From Natrinema gelatinilyticum (lineage in GTDB: Archaea; Halobacteriota; Halobacteria; Halobacteriales; Natrialbaceae), in assembly GCF_024266705.1 (NCBI RefSeq), contig NZ_CP100756.1, positions 1,922,001 to 1,986,000 of the forward strand: a DNA stretch of 64,000 nt. The letters are read 5' to 3'. This document shows, piece after piece, positions 18,560 to 27,609 of this stretch (its first letter is position 1; every line of letters begins with the position of its first letter). A model generated the notes under the pieces. The model did no database searches and was not told where the DNA came from. It saw only the letters and a program-made list of their open reading frames with translations. The position numbers were made by a program, and so were the translations under genes.

Positions 18560-19723
18560 ATGCTGGATTTCGTTCAGCTCGAGGAGGATCTAGACCAGGA
18601 AGAGCGGATGATCCGGGACACGGCCCGGGAGTTCGTCGAGGAACACGTCAAACCCGATATCGGTGAGCACTTCGAGAACGGAACCTTCCCAAAGGAGCTC
18701 ATTCCGGAGATGGGTGAACTCGGCTTCTACGCACCGAACCTCGAGGGCTACGGCTCGCCGAACGTCTCGGAGACGGCCTACGGGCTCCTGATGCAGGAAC
18801 TCGAGGCGGGCGATTCAGGCCTGCGCTCGATGGCGTCGGTCCAAGGGGCGCTCGTCATGTATCCCATTCACTCCTACGGGAGCGAAGAACAGAAAGAGAC
18901 GTGGCTGCCGGCGATGGGACAGGGCGATGCGATCGGGTGCTTCGGACTGACGGAACCCGAACACGGTTCGAATCCGTCCGCGATGGAGACCCATGCCGAA
19001 CGCGACGGCGACGGCTACGTTCTGAACGGCTCGAAGACGTGGATCACGAACTCCCCGATCGCTGACGTCGCCGTCGTCTGGGCCCGTGACCGTTCGACCG
19101 AGGGCGAGCCGGTCCGCGGATTCTTGGTCGAGACCGACCGCGACGGTATCACGACGAACAAGATTACCGAGAAGCTCTCGCTACGCGCCTCTATCACCGG
19201 CGAAATCGGCCTCAACGACGTCCATGTACCCGAGGAGAACGTCCTGCCCGGCGTCTCCGGTATGAAGGGGCCGCTGTCCTGTCTCACGCAGGCCCGCTAC
19301 GGGATCGCGTGGGGTGCCGTCGGGGCCGCACGCGATTGCTTCGAGGAGGCACGCCAGTACGCCAAGGATCGCGATCAGTTCGGCGGTCCGATCGGCCGAT
19401 TCCAGCTCCAACAGCGCAAGCTCGCGGAGATGGGGACCCAGATCACGCTCGCGCAGCTCCTGGCCTACCGGCTGGCCGAACTCAAAGAGCGCGGTGAGAT
19501 GCGACCGCAGCACGTCTCTATGGCGAAGCGAAACAACGTCCGGATCGCGCGCAACCAGGCACGGATCGCCCGCGAGATGCTCGGCGGCAACGGCATCACG
19601 ACGGACTACTCGCCGATGCGCCACATGGCCAATCTCGAGACGGTCTACACCTACGAGGGGACCCACGATATCCACACGCTCGTTCTCGGTGAGGAGTTCA
19701 CCGGCATCGCCGCCTACCAGTAA
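18560..19723 (+). CDS. Acyl-CoA dehydrogenase, glutaryl-CoA dehydrogenase-like
   Basis: 387 residues. It has ACAD motifs GCFGLTEPEHGSNPSAMET and NGSKTWITNSPIADVAVVWAR, with C-terminus MANLETVYTYEGTHDIHTLVLGEEFTGIAAYQ. The YEGTHDIH form with catalytic Glu, and the Arg in SGLRSMASVQGALVMYPI, are typical of glutaryl-CoA dehydrogenases, where the Arg binds the distal carboxylate. Glutaryl-CoA is oxidised and decarboxylated to crotonyl-CoA in lysine/tryptophan or benzoate-type breakdown. The IclR gene 156 nt downstream in the same direction is a likely regulator. Another dicarboxylyl-CoA substrate is possible. Confidence 0.88.
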   Translation: MLDFVQLEEDLDQEERMIRDTAREFVEEHVKPDIGEHFENGTFPKELIPEMGELGFYAPNLEGYGSPNVSETAYGLLMQELEAGDSGLRSMASVQGALVMYPIHSYGSEEQKETWLPAMGQGDAIGCFGLTEPEHGSNPSAMETHAERDGDGYVLNGSKTWITNSPIADVAVVWARDRSTEGEPVRGFLVETDRDGITTNKITEKLSLRASITGEIGLNDVHVPEENVLPGVSGMKGPLSCLTQARYGIAWGAVGAARDCFEEARQYAKDRDQFGGPIGRFQLQQRKLAEMGTQITLAQLLAYRLAELKERGEMRPQHVSMAKRNNVRIARNQARIAREMLGGNGITTDYSPMRHMANLETVYTYEGTHDIHTLVLGEEFTGIAAYQ

Positions 19724-19879
19724 CGATCCGGCCGGTCTGGCACGACTCACCGGTTACCACCGTTTTCTACTCCCGTCGACAATCGATTTGGGCTCGGAGT
19801 GGTCGACTGCTGGTTCGATTGACGGGACAACCGTTTCGGTATCCGAAATATTGATTGCGACTTGTGAACAGGTCCAACT

Positions 19880-20650
19880 ATGAATCCGGAGCGGGACGAG
19901 GCGGAGACTGACAGCATCGGCGTGTCGACGACGCGGAAGACGTTCGCGCTCCTCGAGGGCCTCGAGGAGGCGGAGGGCGCGACGATAGCGGAACTCACAC
20001 AGCGGACGGAACTCCCGAAGAGTACCGTGTATCGGCATCTACAGACGCTCACCGAACTTGGGTACGTGATCGAACGCGACGGACGGTACTACGTCGGGTT
20101 TCGGTTCGTCGAACTCGGCGAGCAGGCCAGATCCCGGAGGATGGGATACACGGCCGCCAAGCGGGCGGTGTTCGAACTCGGGCAAGACACCGACGAGCTC
20201 GCGGTCTTTATCGTCGAGGAGGACAACGAGGCCGTCTACGTTCACCGATACGGTAGCCTCTCGAACACGATGATCGGCCAGCGCCGGCCACTGCACTCGA
20301 TGGCGTCCGGAAAGGTCATTCTCGCGGAGTGGGACGACGAGTCGGTCTCCCAATACGTCCGCGACGTCGGTCTCGAGGCGGTCACGTCGAATACGATTAC
20401 GGATCCCGACGCATTGTTCGACGAGCTCGAGAGAATTCGCTCGCGGGGGTACGCGGTGAACGACCAGGAACACATGGACGGGCTTCGCGGTGTCGCCGTC
20501 CCCGTTTACACGCCCGATGACGACTTTCTCGGGGGGCTGTCCGTATTCGGCCCGACCAGCCGGTTTACCGACGACTACGTTCACGACAATCTCCCAACCC
20601 GACTCGGCGACAAGGCCGGCGAAATCAAGGTCACCCTCGCGTACAGCTAG
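19880..20650 (+). CDS. IclR-family transcriptional regulator
   Basis: 256 residues. The N-terminal winged helix (TTRKTFALLEGLEEAEGATIAELTQRTELPKSTVYRHLQTLTELGYVIERDGRYYVG, ~residues 15-75) is followed by the IclR effector domain (ending DFLGGLSVFGPTSRFTDDYVHDNLPTRL). IclR proteins sense small organic acids or their CoA-pathway metabolites. Its place just after the glutaryl-CoA dehydrogenase-like gene suggests it controls that gene or itself; this is inference. Confidence 0.9.
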   Translation: MNPERDEAETDSIGVSTTRKTFALLEGLEEAEGATIAELTQRTELPKSTVYRHLQTLTELGYVIERDGRYYVGFRFVELGEQARSRRMGYTAAKRAVFELGQDTDELAVFIVEEDNEAVYVHRYGSLSNTMIGQRRPLHSMASGKVILAEWDDESVSQYVRDVGLEAVTSNTITDPDALFDELERIRSRGYAVNDQEHMDGLRGVAVPVYTPDDDFLGGLSVFGPTSRFTDDYVHDNLPTRLGDKAGEIKVTLAYS

Positions 20651-20891
20651 CTGACCAGGATCGATCGGCTGACTCCCGACTTCGACCGGCGACCCGTCCG
20701 TTCACGCCACGGTTGGGGCTGGGGTATGCGGAACAGGACTCTGTCGGACCGATACCGCCGACCGGCGGGATCGAGCCAGATTCGGCATGCGGAATATACA
20801 GTCCGAATACTGAACTACCCGTTTCGGTCGGCGGTCCCTGACGATCGGGTGGTTCGAAATGTCTTTCCGTCACTCGATTCATCGTCGTACA

Positions 20892-21506
20892 ATGACTACA
20901 TCATCCGAGCGTCCGGGCCCGGACCCGAAGGTACTCCGCCTCATCCGAAAATACGGCCTCGAGGACGTCGGCGACGAACTCGAGGCTCGGTGGACCCATC
21001 CCGAGAACCGGACGAGCCTTCGAGAACTCGCAGATTCGTTCAACGAGCGACTCCTCCGGGCTGTCCTCGTCGACGCCGACGTCGAGACGCTCACAGACGA
21101 CGTCAGTCGACTGTACGCCTTGCTATCCGGTACCGACGGAAGCCGCGGCGAGCAGACCGTCGCGACACGACGACTTGAGCGTGCCGGCGTCGACGTCGAG
21201 ACGCTGACCGACGAATTCGTCTCCTACGGGGCGATCCGATCGTACCTCACCGGCTACCGGGACGCGTCGCTTCGGGATACAGACCGCGACGCTCGAGAGA
21301 CAGTTCGCGGTACCATCGAGGGACTCCGACAGCGAACGGTCGCGGTGACCGAAAGCAAACTCGCGCGGCTCCGGGATACGGATCACCTCCAGCTCGGAAC
21401 CCATCGCGTTCACGCCGACGTCCAGGTTCTCTGTGAAGAGTGCGGGCGGCAGTACGACGTCGCCACGCTCCTCGAGAGAGGGGCATGCGACTGTGGCAAC
21501 CGATAG
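20892..21506 (+). CDS. rdfA: RdfA-like rod-determining factor
   Basis: 204 residues from ATG 20892, which fits the family N-terminus better than an upstream in-frame ATG at 20859. The sequence matches the haloarchaeal RdfA family as I know it: VLRLIRKYGLEDVGDELEARWT, SLRELADSFNERLLRAVL, FVSYGAIRSYLTGYRDASL, TVAVTESKLARLRDTDHLQLG, and a C-terminal CEECGRQYDVATLLERGACDCG zinc-ribbon-like tail with four Cys. RdfA is required for the rod cell form in Haloferax volcanii. Some haloarchaea carry several copies. Start and identity are from recognition, not alignment. Confidence 0.75.
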   Translation: MTTSSERPGPDPKVLRLIRKYGLEDVGDELEARWTHPENRTSLRELADSFNERLLRAVLVDADVETLTDDVSRLYALLSGTDGSRGEQTVATRRLERAGVDVETLTDEFVSYGAIRSYLTGYRDASLRDTDRDARETVRGTIEGLRQRTVAVTESKLARLRDTDHLQLGTHRVHADVQVLCEECGRQYDVATLLERGACDCGNR

Positions 21507-22769
21507 TGTGCCCGCTCGAGTGGAACTCGTTCGGAAGTCGTAACAATCGTACTCTTGTTATAGGTTTCGAGGAACTCCTCATCTCTCGTCCCTCGAATCG
21601 ACATTATTGACAAATACAACATATATATTGAATATTGTCAGTACGGCCTATCCGAAGCCGTTCATTTCAGCATCGTCGGAGCTGATTTCGTGCGCCGGAC
21701 GGTCGTACACCTGCTGCTCAATTTGGCGGAATTCGGTCGATATGAGGGCTGTATTCCTTGATAAAAGGTCGCAGATGACCGGAGGACTCGTCAGTCCGGC
21801 CGAACGCGTCCCATCCCAGTCGTGACCGTCCGACCCCTCGTTCGACGGTTGTGGCCCGCTGTACTCGCGCTACCCGCTCGAGTCGAGGTGAGTGAGACGA
21901 TCGAATCACGGCCAGCATCGGCGTCAGCTCCGTCGAGAACTGTGTATCGATTACGGCGCGCCTTGGCCCGCTTTCGCAACAGCAAAACTATTATTTCGAT
22001 AAATATTTGAGTACCTGAAAGCTACCAAACAGTTCGACCTGTGCGTTGCAAGTCGATTCGTCGGTTCGATCCTGATGTGTCATTTGTGAAGATCGCGGGA
22101 CGACCGCTGGCAGAAAACGGTCGTCGAGACGGATCGTCGGAATGTCACGGTGTCCCGGACAGGACCGCTGTGACCCGATCCCGCGGGTTCGAAACTCCCC
22201 CAGTCGTTGCTGATGAGAACGAAATTTTCTCCCCCGACAGCTAGTGTGCCGAACGATTCGCAGTTCTCCTGTCGCGCGGTCGCAGTCGTGCTCCCAAACA
22301 GAGCGACTGACCTGACTACGGCGGCTGACCGGAGGAACGGCCGACGAGCTGTCCCACTCCGCTCTGTGGTCACCCCAGGCGCGTGATCCGTCCGGTCGCT
22401 ATCTGCTGGGTGCTGTTGCGTGCTCTCGGTTTCTGGTGTGGTTGCGCCACCTATTTCGTCATGTGCGGGTGTGTTGGTTCGGCTGCTGGTGAGTCGTCCG
22501 TCGGCAGGTGGCCCGACGGTTCCTCGATTTCGTTCGATACTCCATCCCTTCGTGTCGATGGCTGGTCACTCATGCTGTATCGCGGTGCTCGAATCGTTGT
22601 CTGACACTACCAACACCCCATATCAAGTAACGACATTTTGACAATTAAACGCGAAATAAATATTTTTGCTAGCTCACAACACGTTATTTCGAAGTGTGTG
22701 AACGTGCCACAGTAGCCGGAAACAGCAAGTACAACGCGTAATGCCCGGCACCGCATTGATTCGAATACG
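21507..22769. other. Gene-poor stretch of 1.26 kb
   Basis: No intact gene recognised. AT-rich patches at ~21540-21650 and ~21985-22020. The region contains the possible lipoprotein remnant at 22080-22373 (listed separately) and Cys/Trp-rich frames around 22383-22640 with no haloarchaeal codon bias. It looks like degraded DNA. Confidence 0.5.
22080..22373 (-). pseudogene. Possible remnant of a Tat-lipoprotein N-terminus
   Basis: Minus-strand frame beginning MTTERSGTARRPFLRSAAVV, then RSVALFGSTTATARQ and ESFGTLAVGGENFVLISNDWGSF. The start resembles a haloarchaeal Tat/lipobox signal (RRxFLRxAAVxxxVAL-x-G-C), but the lipobox Cys is Ser and extra Arg residues break the hydrophobic core. The following residues then lose protein-like character. 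Most likely a decayed gene 5' end; chance similarity is possible. Confidence 0.3.
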
Positions 22770-23132
22770 ATGGCGGAAACACCCACATCCGGAATCGGAT
22801 CGGATCGGCCGGGGACGACCGGCCTTCGAGCCGCGTTTTTCAGCCTCTGGTTCGTCGATCTCGTCGCAACGATCCTGTTCTTCACCGTTCCATACGCGAC
22901 CGAACTGAATCCGGTGACGGTCTTTCTGCACGATCTCCTCGGGCTTGCAGGCGTTGTTCTCGCCGCCCTCATCTATGCCGGTCTCGTGGTCGGCATCGGC
23001 TACGTTCTCTCGAGACCGTTCGACGCCGGCTTCGTGACGGCCGTCGTCGTCATGTACGTCGTCTTCGCGAGCAACAACGTCGTCCTCTTAGTCTCTCGCG
23101 AAGCGTTACTGGCTCTACTTCTGCCGTCGTAG
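22770..23132 (+). CDS. Small integral membrane protein, DUF5658-like
   Basis: 120 residues: a polar N-terminus then about three to four hydrophobic helices. The first helix runs AAFFSLWFVDLVATILFF and ends in ATELNPVTVFLHDLLG; this D-x-x-x-T and E-L-N-P pattern is typical of DUF5658-type proteins. Function unknown. Codon use is clearly haloarchaeal, unlike the stretch upstream. It precedes the hypothetical gene at 23171 by 38 nt and could be cotranscribed with it. Confidence 0.72.
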   Translation: MAETPTSGIGSDRPGTTGLRAAFFSLWFVDLVATILFFTVPYATELNPVTVFLHDLLGLAGVVLAALIYAGLVVGIGYVLSRPFDAGFVTAVVVMYVVFASNNVVLLVSREALLALLLPS

Positions 23133-23170
23133 ACTCCTCGTGTCAATCGCGTCGGTACCCGACTGCCAGC

Positions 23171-23500
23171 ATGTTCGCATCGTCCCCGTGTATCCTCTTC
23201 GTCGCGGTCCACGACTCTGGTCGCGTCGTAGCGATCAGTGACCGTGCCATCGAGCGTCTGGACGACGAATTTCTCGTCGCGGGCACCACCGCCGTTGCCG
23301 TCCTGACCAGCATCGCGGAGGATCATCCGGTCGCCGATCGTCTCGCGGAACTCTCGCCCGCCCTCTCGAACGATCCGCCGATCGCCCCCGCGTCGACGGT
23401 CGACGTCATCGCCAACGTTGCCGAGGACGATCTGACGGCTGTAACGCCGACGATCGATGACCTGCTCGAACGACTCGAGGATGACACGGCCGAGTCTTGA
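23171..23500 (+). CDS. Hypothetical protein, 109 residues
   Basis: Not recognised. Third positions are strongly G/C and the composition is acidic and Ala/Val-rich (ERLDDEFLVAGTTAVAVLTSIAEDHPVADRLAELSP, ending DDLLERLEDDTAES), so it looks coding. It has no signal peptide beyond a short hydrophobic start (CILFVAV) and no clear domain. It could be the second gene of a unit with the membrane protein upstream. The opposite strand also has a long open frame here, of poorer composition. Confidence 0.5.
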   Translation: MFASSPCILFVAVHDSGRVVAISDRAIERLDDEFLVAGTTAVAVLTSIAEDHPVADRLAELSPALSNDPPIAPASTVDVIANVAEDDLTAVTPTIDDLLERLEDDTAES

Positions 23501-24031
23501 CAATTGTATCGCTGCATCATGGTGTAGTTCGAAGCAACGCCCTAGATGACTTACAGCCATACGCTTGTAATCACTAGGCAAATGTGTGTTGCACTCGCCG
23601 ACAGTATCGACGATGGCGCAGGTTCCAGCGGGTTGCACCTGGGAAACTACCGTTCGATATCGTCGGCATCGACTGCCGTCCCGTCGATCGACGCCGACGT
23701 CTCGCCATCGGCTCACTGCCAGACGCGGATGTGGTCTCCGGGCTGGCCGCCGCGCTGCTCGTGCCGATCAAAGCATAAGGAAAAATATTAATCCAGTCCC
23801 CACACAGCTATCTCCAATTTATAATATAGTTGTTACTTATTCGACTTCGATTTTCTAATAGCTGTCTGAAGCCACTAATAGCGCCTAAAAAACGAGTATT
23901 CAAAAATATTCCATGGGTCTAATAAATTGTACTTTTGTGGAATTGTAAATCTGTAATAATTTTCATACCACGGATCTATCGCACCAACGATCACAGTAAA
24001 CCTTCATACACCTGGACGCAAGCTAGCGTGT
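23501..24031. other. Intergenic, 531 bp, AT-rich near the TrmB gene
   Basis: From 23775 to about 23960 the sequence is markedly AT-rich, with TATA-like words but no gene. Three overlapping short frames at 23546-23791 show no family features. Confidence 0.5.
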
Positions 24032-25114
24032 ATGAACCGTAGCACCCTCAAACAAGCGCTGGAAAACGCCGACCTCACCACCTACGAGGCTGACGCGTAC
24101 CTGACGCTTGTCGACTATGGGCGGCTTCCCGCTGTCGACGTAGCGAAGAAATCCGACGTGCCAACGACCCAAGTGTACGACACGCTCCGTTCACTAGAGT
24201 CGAAGGGCTTCGTCGATACCATCGATCGGGACCGATTGCATGCAGAGCCATCGGATCCCGTCGACATCCTCGCTCATCTGCGCAAACGGGGAGAACTGTT
24301 TACCGATGCCGCCGAGGAACTTGAAGACCGATGGGAGCAACCGGAACTCAAAGACCACCGAGTGGGGGTCGTCAAGCACGCCGACACGGTACTCGAACAC
24401 GTCCGGAATCAGATCCGAGAGACCGACGTCGCAGTCGAAGTCGCGCTGACTGCCGACCAATTCGAGTCACTGCGGACAGAACTCTACTCGGCGGCTGCCC
24501 GGGGCGTCATCGTTCACGTTGCTATCTACTACGAATCTGACCTGACCGAACGAAGTGAGTCCTGGGACCTCTCCAAGACGAACCTCGAAGTACGCCTCGT
24601 CAATATTCCCGGTCCGTTCATCTCCGTGCTCGACCGGAGCCGAACGTACTTCGCACCGAACTCGCGGGCCGCAGAGAACTACGGTATCCTGATCAACGAC
24701 AATATCCTCTCGTTCATCAACCACTGGTACTACCAGACCTGCCTCTGGTATCCGTGGGAGCCACTGGTCTCACAGCAGGAACTCCCGAAACCGTATATCA
24801 GCCTCAAGGAGTTCATTAGAGACATCTCCTCGCTGCACCACAGCGGCGGAAACATCGCTGTAACTATCGCGGGCATCGATGTGGCGGCCGACGAGTTCCG
24901 TACAGTCACGGGGACAGTCACGGAAATCTACTATCCCGAGGTGATCAACGACGATTCGCCATCGCTCGAACAGCTTTCGACGTATGCGGTGGTGACCCTC
25001 GATACCGGGGGAGCAGAACTTACCGTCGGTGGATGGGGAGCGGTGTTCGAGGACATCGAAGCCCAAAAGATTACCTTGGAGGGGATTTCGTTCGACGACG
25101 TCGTTCAGTCGTAA
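24032..25114 (+). CDS. TrmB-family sugar-sensing transcriptional regulator
   Basis: 360 residues. The N-terminal winged helix (LTTYEADAYLTLVDYGRLPAVDVAKKSDVPTTQVYDTLRSLESKGFVDTI, ~15-65) is followed by a coiled linker and a TrmB sugar-binding domain to the C-terminus (PFISVLDRSRTYFAPNSRAAENYGILINDNILSFINHWYYQTCLWYPW). TrmB proteins bind maltose, glucose or other sugars and control transporter and glycolysis genes. It faces the GH3 beta-glucosidase tail to tail (10-nt overlap) at one edge of the beta-glucan cluster. A decayed paralogue lies at the other edge (38402-39300). It is the natural candidate regulator of the cluster. Confidence 0.9.
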   Translation: MNRSTLKQALENADLTTYEADAYLTLVDYGRLPAVDVAKKSDVPTTQVYDTLRSLESKGFVDTIDRDRLHAEPSDPVDILAHLRKRGELFTDAAEELEDRWEQPELKDHRVGVVKHADTVLEHVRNQIRETDVAVEVALTADQFESLRTELYSAAARGVIVHVAIYYESDLTERSESWDLSKTNLEVRLVNIPGPFISVLDRSRTYFAPNSRAAENYGILINDNILSFINHWYYQTCLWYPWEPLVSQQELPKPYISLKEFIRDISSLHHSGGNIAVTIAGIDVAADEFRTVTGTVTEIYYPEVINDDSPSLEQLSTYAVVTLDTGGAELTVGGWGAVFEDIEAQKITLEGISFDDVVQS

Positions 25115-27336
25115 ATCGTCTCGATGGTAAGTTCGACCGTCTGGTCGCCGACGTGAACCGAATACGCGCCTGCCTCCGTCTGTCTGACCCCGTCAGCGCC
25201 GACCTGGCCCAGCTCGGCCGCGGCGAGTTCGATTTCCGCCATTACTTTCTCACCCCCGTCGAGCGAGACGCGCTCGAAGCCACGGAGTTCACGGACCGGC
25301 GTGACACGCGAACTCGCGTGGTTCGTGACGTACACCTGTACGACGTCGCTGCCCGATCGGTCACTGACGTTTGCAACCGGCACCCGAACTGTCGTCGTGT
25401 CGTGTGGCCCGATGGTCGACTCGGTTAGTGTGATGTCGTCGTACTCGAAGTCGGCGTAACTGAGTCCGTGGCCAAATTCGAACAACGGATCGTACGATGA
25501 GGGGTGTTCTTCCTGATCGATGGGGGTAGGGTGTGGGAAGTGGTTGAACCGCGTCTGCAGGTGCCCCTCGGACTTTGGAATCGAGACGGGGAGTCGGCCG
25601 CTGGGGTCGTTCTCCCCGAAGAGCGTCTCGGCAACCGCCTGTCCGCCCATCGTTCCGGGATAATATGCCATGAGGAGAGCTGGCACATGCTCGGCCATCC
25701 AGTCGACGATGAGCGGTCGGCCCGTGACCAAGACGCCGACGACAGGCGTTCCCGACTCGTGGATCGCCTCCACGAGCTCGCGCTGAGCGTCGGGAAGGTG
25801 GAGCGTGTGCCGGTTCGGGAACTCGTCGGGTTCGGTTCCGGTGTCGACGGTGGGGCCGAACTCGTGGAGGTACCACGGTTCACCGACGGCGACGACGGCA
25901 ATATCTGCGTCTTCGGCTGCCTCGACGGCCGCATCTACATCCAGCGTGTCGTTCATCGTCGACCCCTGTTCATAGACGACGCTGCCGGACGTGATCGCCT
26001 CGATGCCGTCGCGAATAGTCACGACATCGGTTCCCTCGGGGTCGGGCACACTCCAGCCACCGAGCTGGTGGACCACGTCGTCGGCGTTCGGCCCGGCGAC
26101 GAGGACATCCGCGTCCGTATCGAGCGGGAGGAGGTCGTCGTTTTTCAGGAGGGTCATCGAGTCGCGTGCGACGTCGAGAGACGCCTCGCGGTGAGCGTCG
26201 GCCCCGACCATATCACGTGCCTCGGTTGGGTCGACGAAGGTATCCTCGAAGAGCCCCAGTCGGAACTTCTGTTCGAGTACACGTTCGACACTCTCGTCGA
26301 CGACGGCTTCGGCCACTTCACCGTCCTCGACGAGCGAGACGAGGTGTTCGGCGTGGTCGATCGCGTCGACAGACGCGATATCGAGGCCGGCTTCCCGGGT
26401 CTGGCGGACGGAGTCGCGGTGGTCCGCGGTTATCTTGTGGTCTTCGTCGAGCATCTTCACGCCACCCCAGTCAGACACCACGGTGCCGTCGAAACCAAGC
26501 GTGCCGCGGAGCAGGTCGGTCAGATAGCGCCGCGACCCGTGTGCGGGCTCTCCGTCGACGGCGTTGTAACAGGGCATCACTGACTCGACGTCCTCGTCCA
26601 GCACGTCGAGGAAGGACGGCAAGAAGACGTTTCGTAACAGGTACTGCGACACTTCGACCGGGGCGGCGTCTTCGCCACGCGCAGGATCGCTGTAGGCGGG
26701 AAAGTGCTTCGCCGTCGCGATGATCGACAACGGGTCTTCGATGCCATCACCCTGATAGCCACGAACTTTCGCGGCTGCCAGTTTCGCACAGAGGTAGGGA
26801 CTCTCGCCGAACGTTTCGAACGTGCGACCCCACCGTGGGTCACGCGCTACGTCACAGGTCGGGGAGTAGTTCTGGTGTGCGCCGCTTCGTCGGACCTCAA
26901 TAGCCGTGATGCTGGCGCTCCGCTCGACTGCGTCGGTGTCCCACGTCGCCCCGGCGCCGAGACCGTTGGGAAACGCCGTCCCTTCGGCAACGTAGGCGTG
27001 ACCGTGGACGGCGTCGACGTTGAACAGCAGGGGGATACCGAGACGCGTCTCCGTGAGCGCGGCCTCCTGGATTCGGTTGACGTTCTCGACGATATCGTCC
27101 AATCGCATGTCCACGGCACCGCCCCAGCCGAACGACGCGACGGCCCCGACGTCGTGTTCCGTGACTTCCGTCACAACATCGTCGATATCTTTGAACTCGT
27201 CGAGGTGGCCCGCCCACGTCCCAACGAGTTGACCGACCTTTTCTTCGAGCGTCATTCGACCGAGCAAGTCGCTGACGCGTTCCGAGGTCGAGACAGTCGG
27301 ATCCCTAAACAGCGGTTGCGTATCGCTAGACTGCAT
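25105..27336 (-). CDS. GH3 family beta-glucosidase, cytoplasmic
   Basis: 743 residues. GH3 N-domain with the nucleophile in GFDGTVVSDWGGVKML (D289), preceded by KHFPAYSDPARGED and PTCDVARDPRWGRTFETFGESP. The second domain has the GRPLIVDWMAEHVPALLMAYYPGTMGGQAVAETLFG and NPSGRLPVSIPKS segments, and the C-terminal fibronectin III-like domain begins YDPLFEFGHGLSYADFEYDD. There is no signal peptide, so it should act inside the cell on imported beta-linked oligosaccharides. The ATG at 27336 is chosen because a TATA element (27361-27370) sits ~29 nt ahead; an in-frame start 63 nt upstream would lie beyond it. Beta-xylosidase activity is the alternative. Confidence 0.9.
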   Translation of the reverse strand: MQSSDTQPLFRDPTVSTSERVSDLLGRMTLEEKVGQLVGTWAGHLDEFKDIDDVVTEVTEHDVGAVASFGWGGAVDMRLDDIVENVNRIQEAALTETRLGIPLLFNVDAVHGHAYVAEGTAFPNGLGAGATWDTDAVERSASITAIEVRRSGAHQNYSPTCDVARDPRWGRTFETFGESPYLCAKLAAAKVRGYQGDGIEDPLSIIATAKHFPAYSDPARGEDAAPVEVSQYLLRNVFLPSFLDVLDEDVESVMPCYNAVDGEPAHGSRRYLTDLLRGTLGFDGTVVSDWGGVKMLDEDHKITADHRDSVRQTREAGLDIASVDAIDHAEHLVSLVEDGEVAEAVVDESVERVLEQKFRLGLFEDTFVDPTEARDMVGADAHREASLDVARDSMTLLKNDDLLPLDTDADVLVAGPNADDVVHQLGGWSVPDPEGTDVVTIRDGIEAITSGSVVYEQGSTMNDTLDVDAAVEAAEDADIAVVAVGEPWYLHEFGPTVDTGTEPDEFPNRHTLHLPDAQRELVEAIHESGTPVVGVLVTGRPLIVDWMAEHVPALLMAYYPGTMGGQAVAETLFGENDPSGRLPVSIPKSEGHLQTRFNHFPHPTPIDQEEHPSSYDPLFEFGHGLSYADFEYDDITLTESTIGPHDTTTVRVPVANVSDRSGSDVVQVYVTNHASSRVTPVRELRGFERVSLDGGEKVMAEIELAAAELGQVGADGVRQTEAGAYSVHVGDQTVELTIETIYD

Positions 27337-27360
27337 CGTGAGAACGATTCTATCACGTGC

Positions 27361-27370
27361 ATTTATACTT
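27361..27370 (-). promoter_or_regulatory. TATA element of the beta-glucosidase gene
   Basis: Minus-strand AAGTATAAAT, centred ~29 nt before the ATG at 27336; implies a leaderless or near-leaderless mRNA. Confidence 0.6.
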
Positions 27371-27437
27371 TTGGATGGCCCTGACGAGGCCGGTCTCACA
27401 CTCGTCGCGACGACGGTTCCGTCGGGACAGGCGCTGA

Positions 27438-27454
27438 TACACAGTAGTCCGTAT
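27438..27454 (-). repeat. Half copy of the dispersed palindromic repeat
   Basis: On the minus strand the 17 nt up to 27454 match one outer arm of the ~80-bp repeat (CATACGGACTACTGT); the copy at 60915 matches over TTCATACGGACTACTGT. The inner hairpin and second arm are missing. It lies in the divergent promoter region between beta-glucosidase and transporter. Confidence 0.6.
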
Positions 27455-27572
27455 GAAGCTGACTCGCCGTGATGTGCCCGAATTCACGTGCGACTCCGAC
27501 ACGCCTCGGGATGCCACCGGTCAACCGGTCAGGGTGTCGGGAGACGGAGGGCGATTGCCATTAACAACCACA

Positions 27573-27582
27573 ATATTTAATA
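27573..27582 (+). promoter_or_regulatory. TATA element of the ABC importer operon
   Basis: ATATTTAATA, about 30 nt before the ATG at 27610. Expected to drive the solute-binding protein and the four downstream transporter genes. Confidence 0.6.
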
Positions 27583-27609
27583 CGGGTACGTGAACGATAG
27601 TTGTACGCA

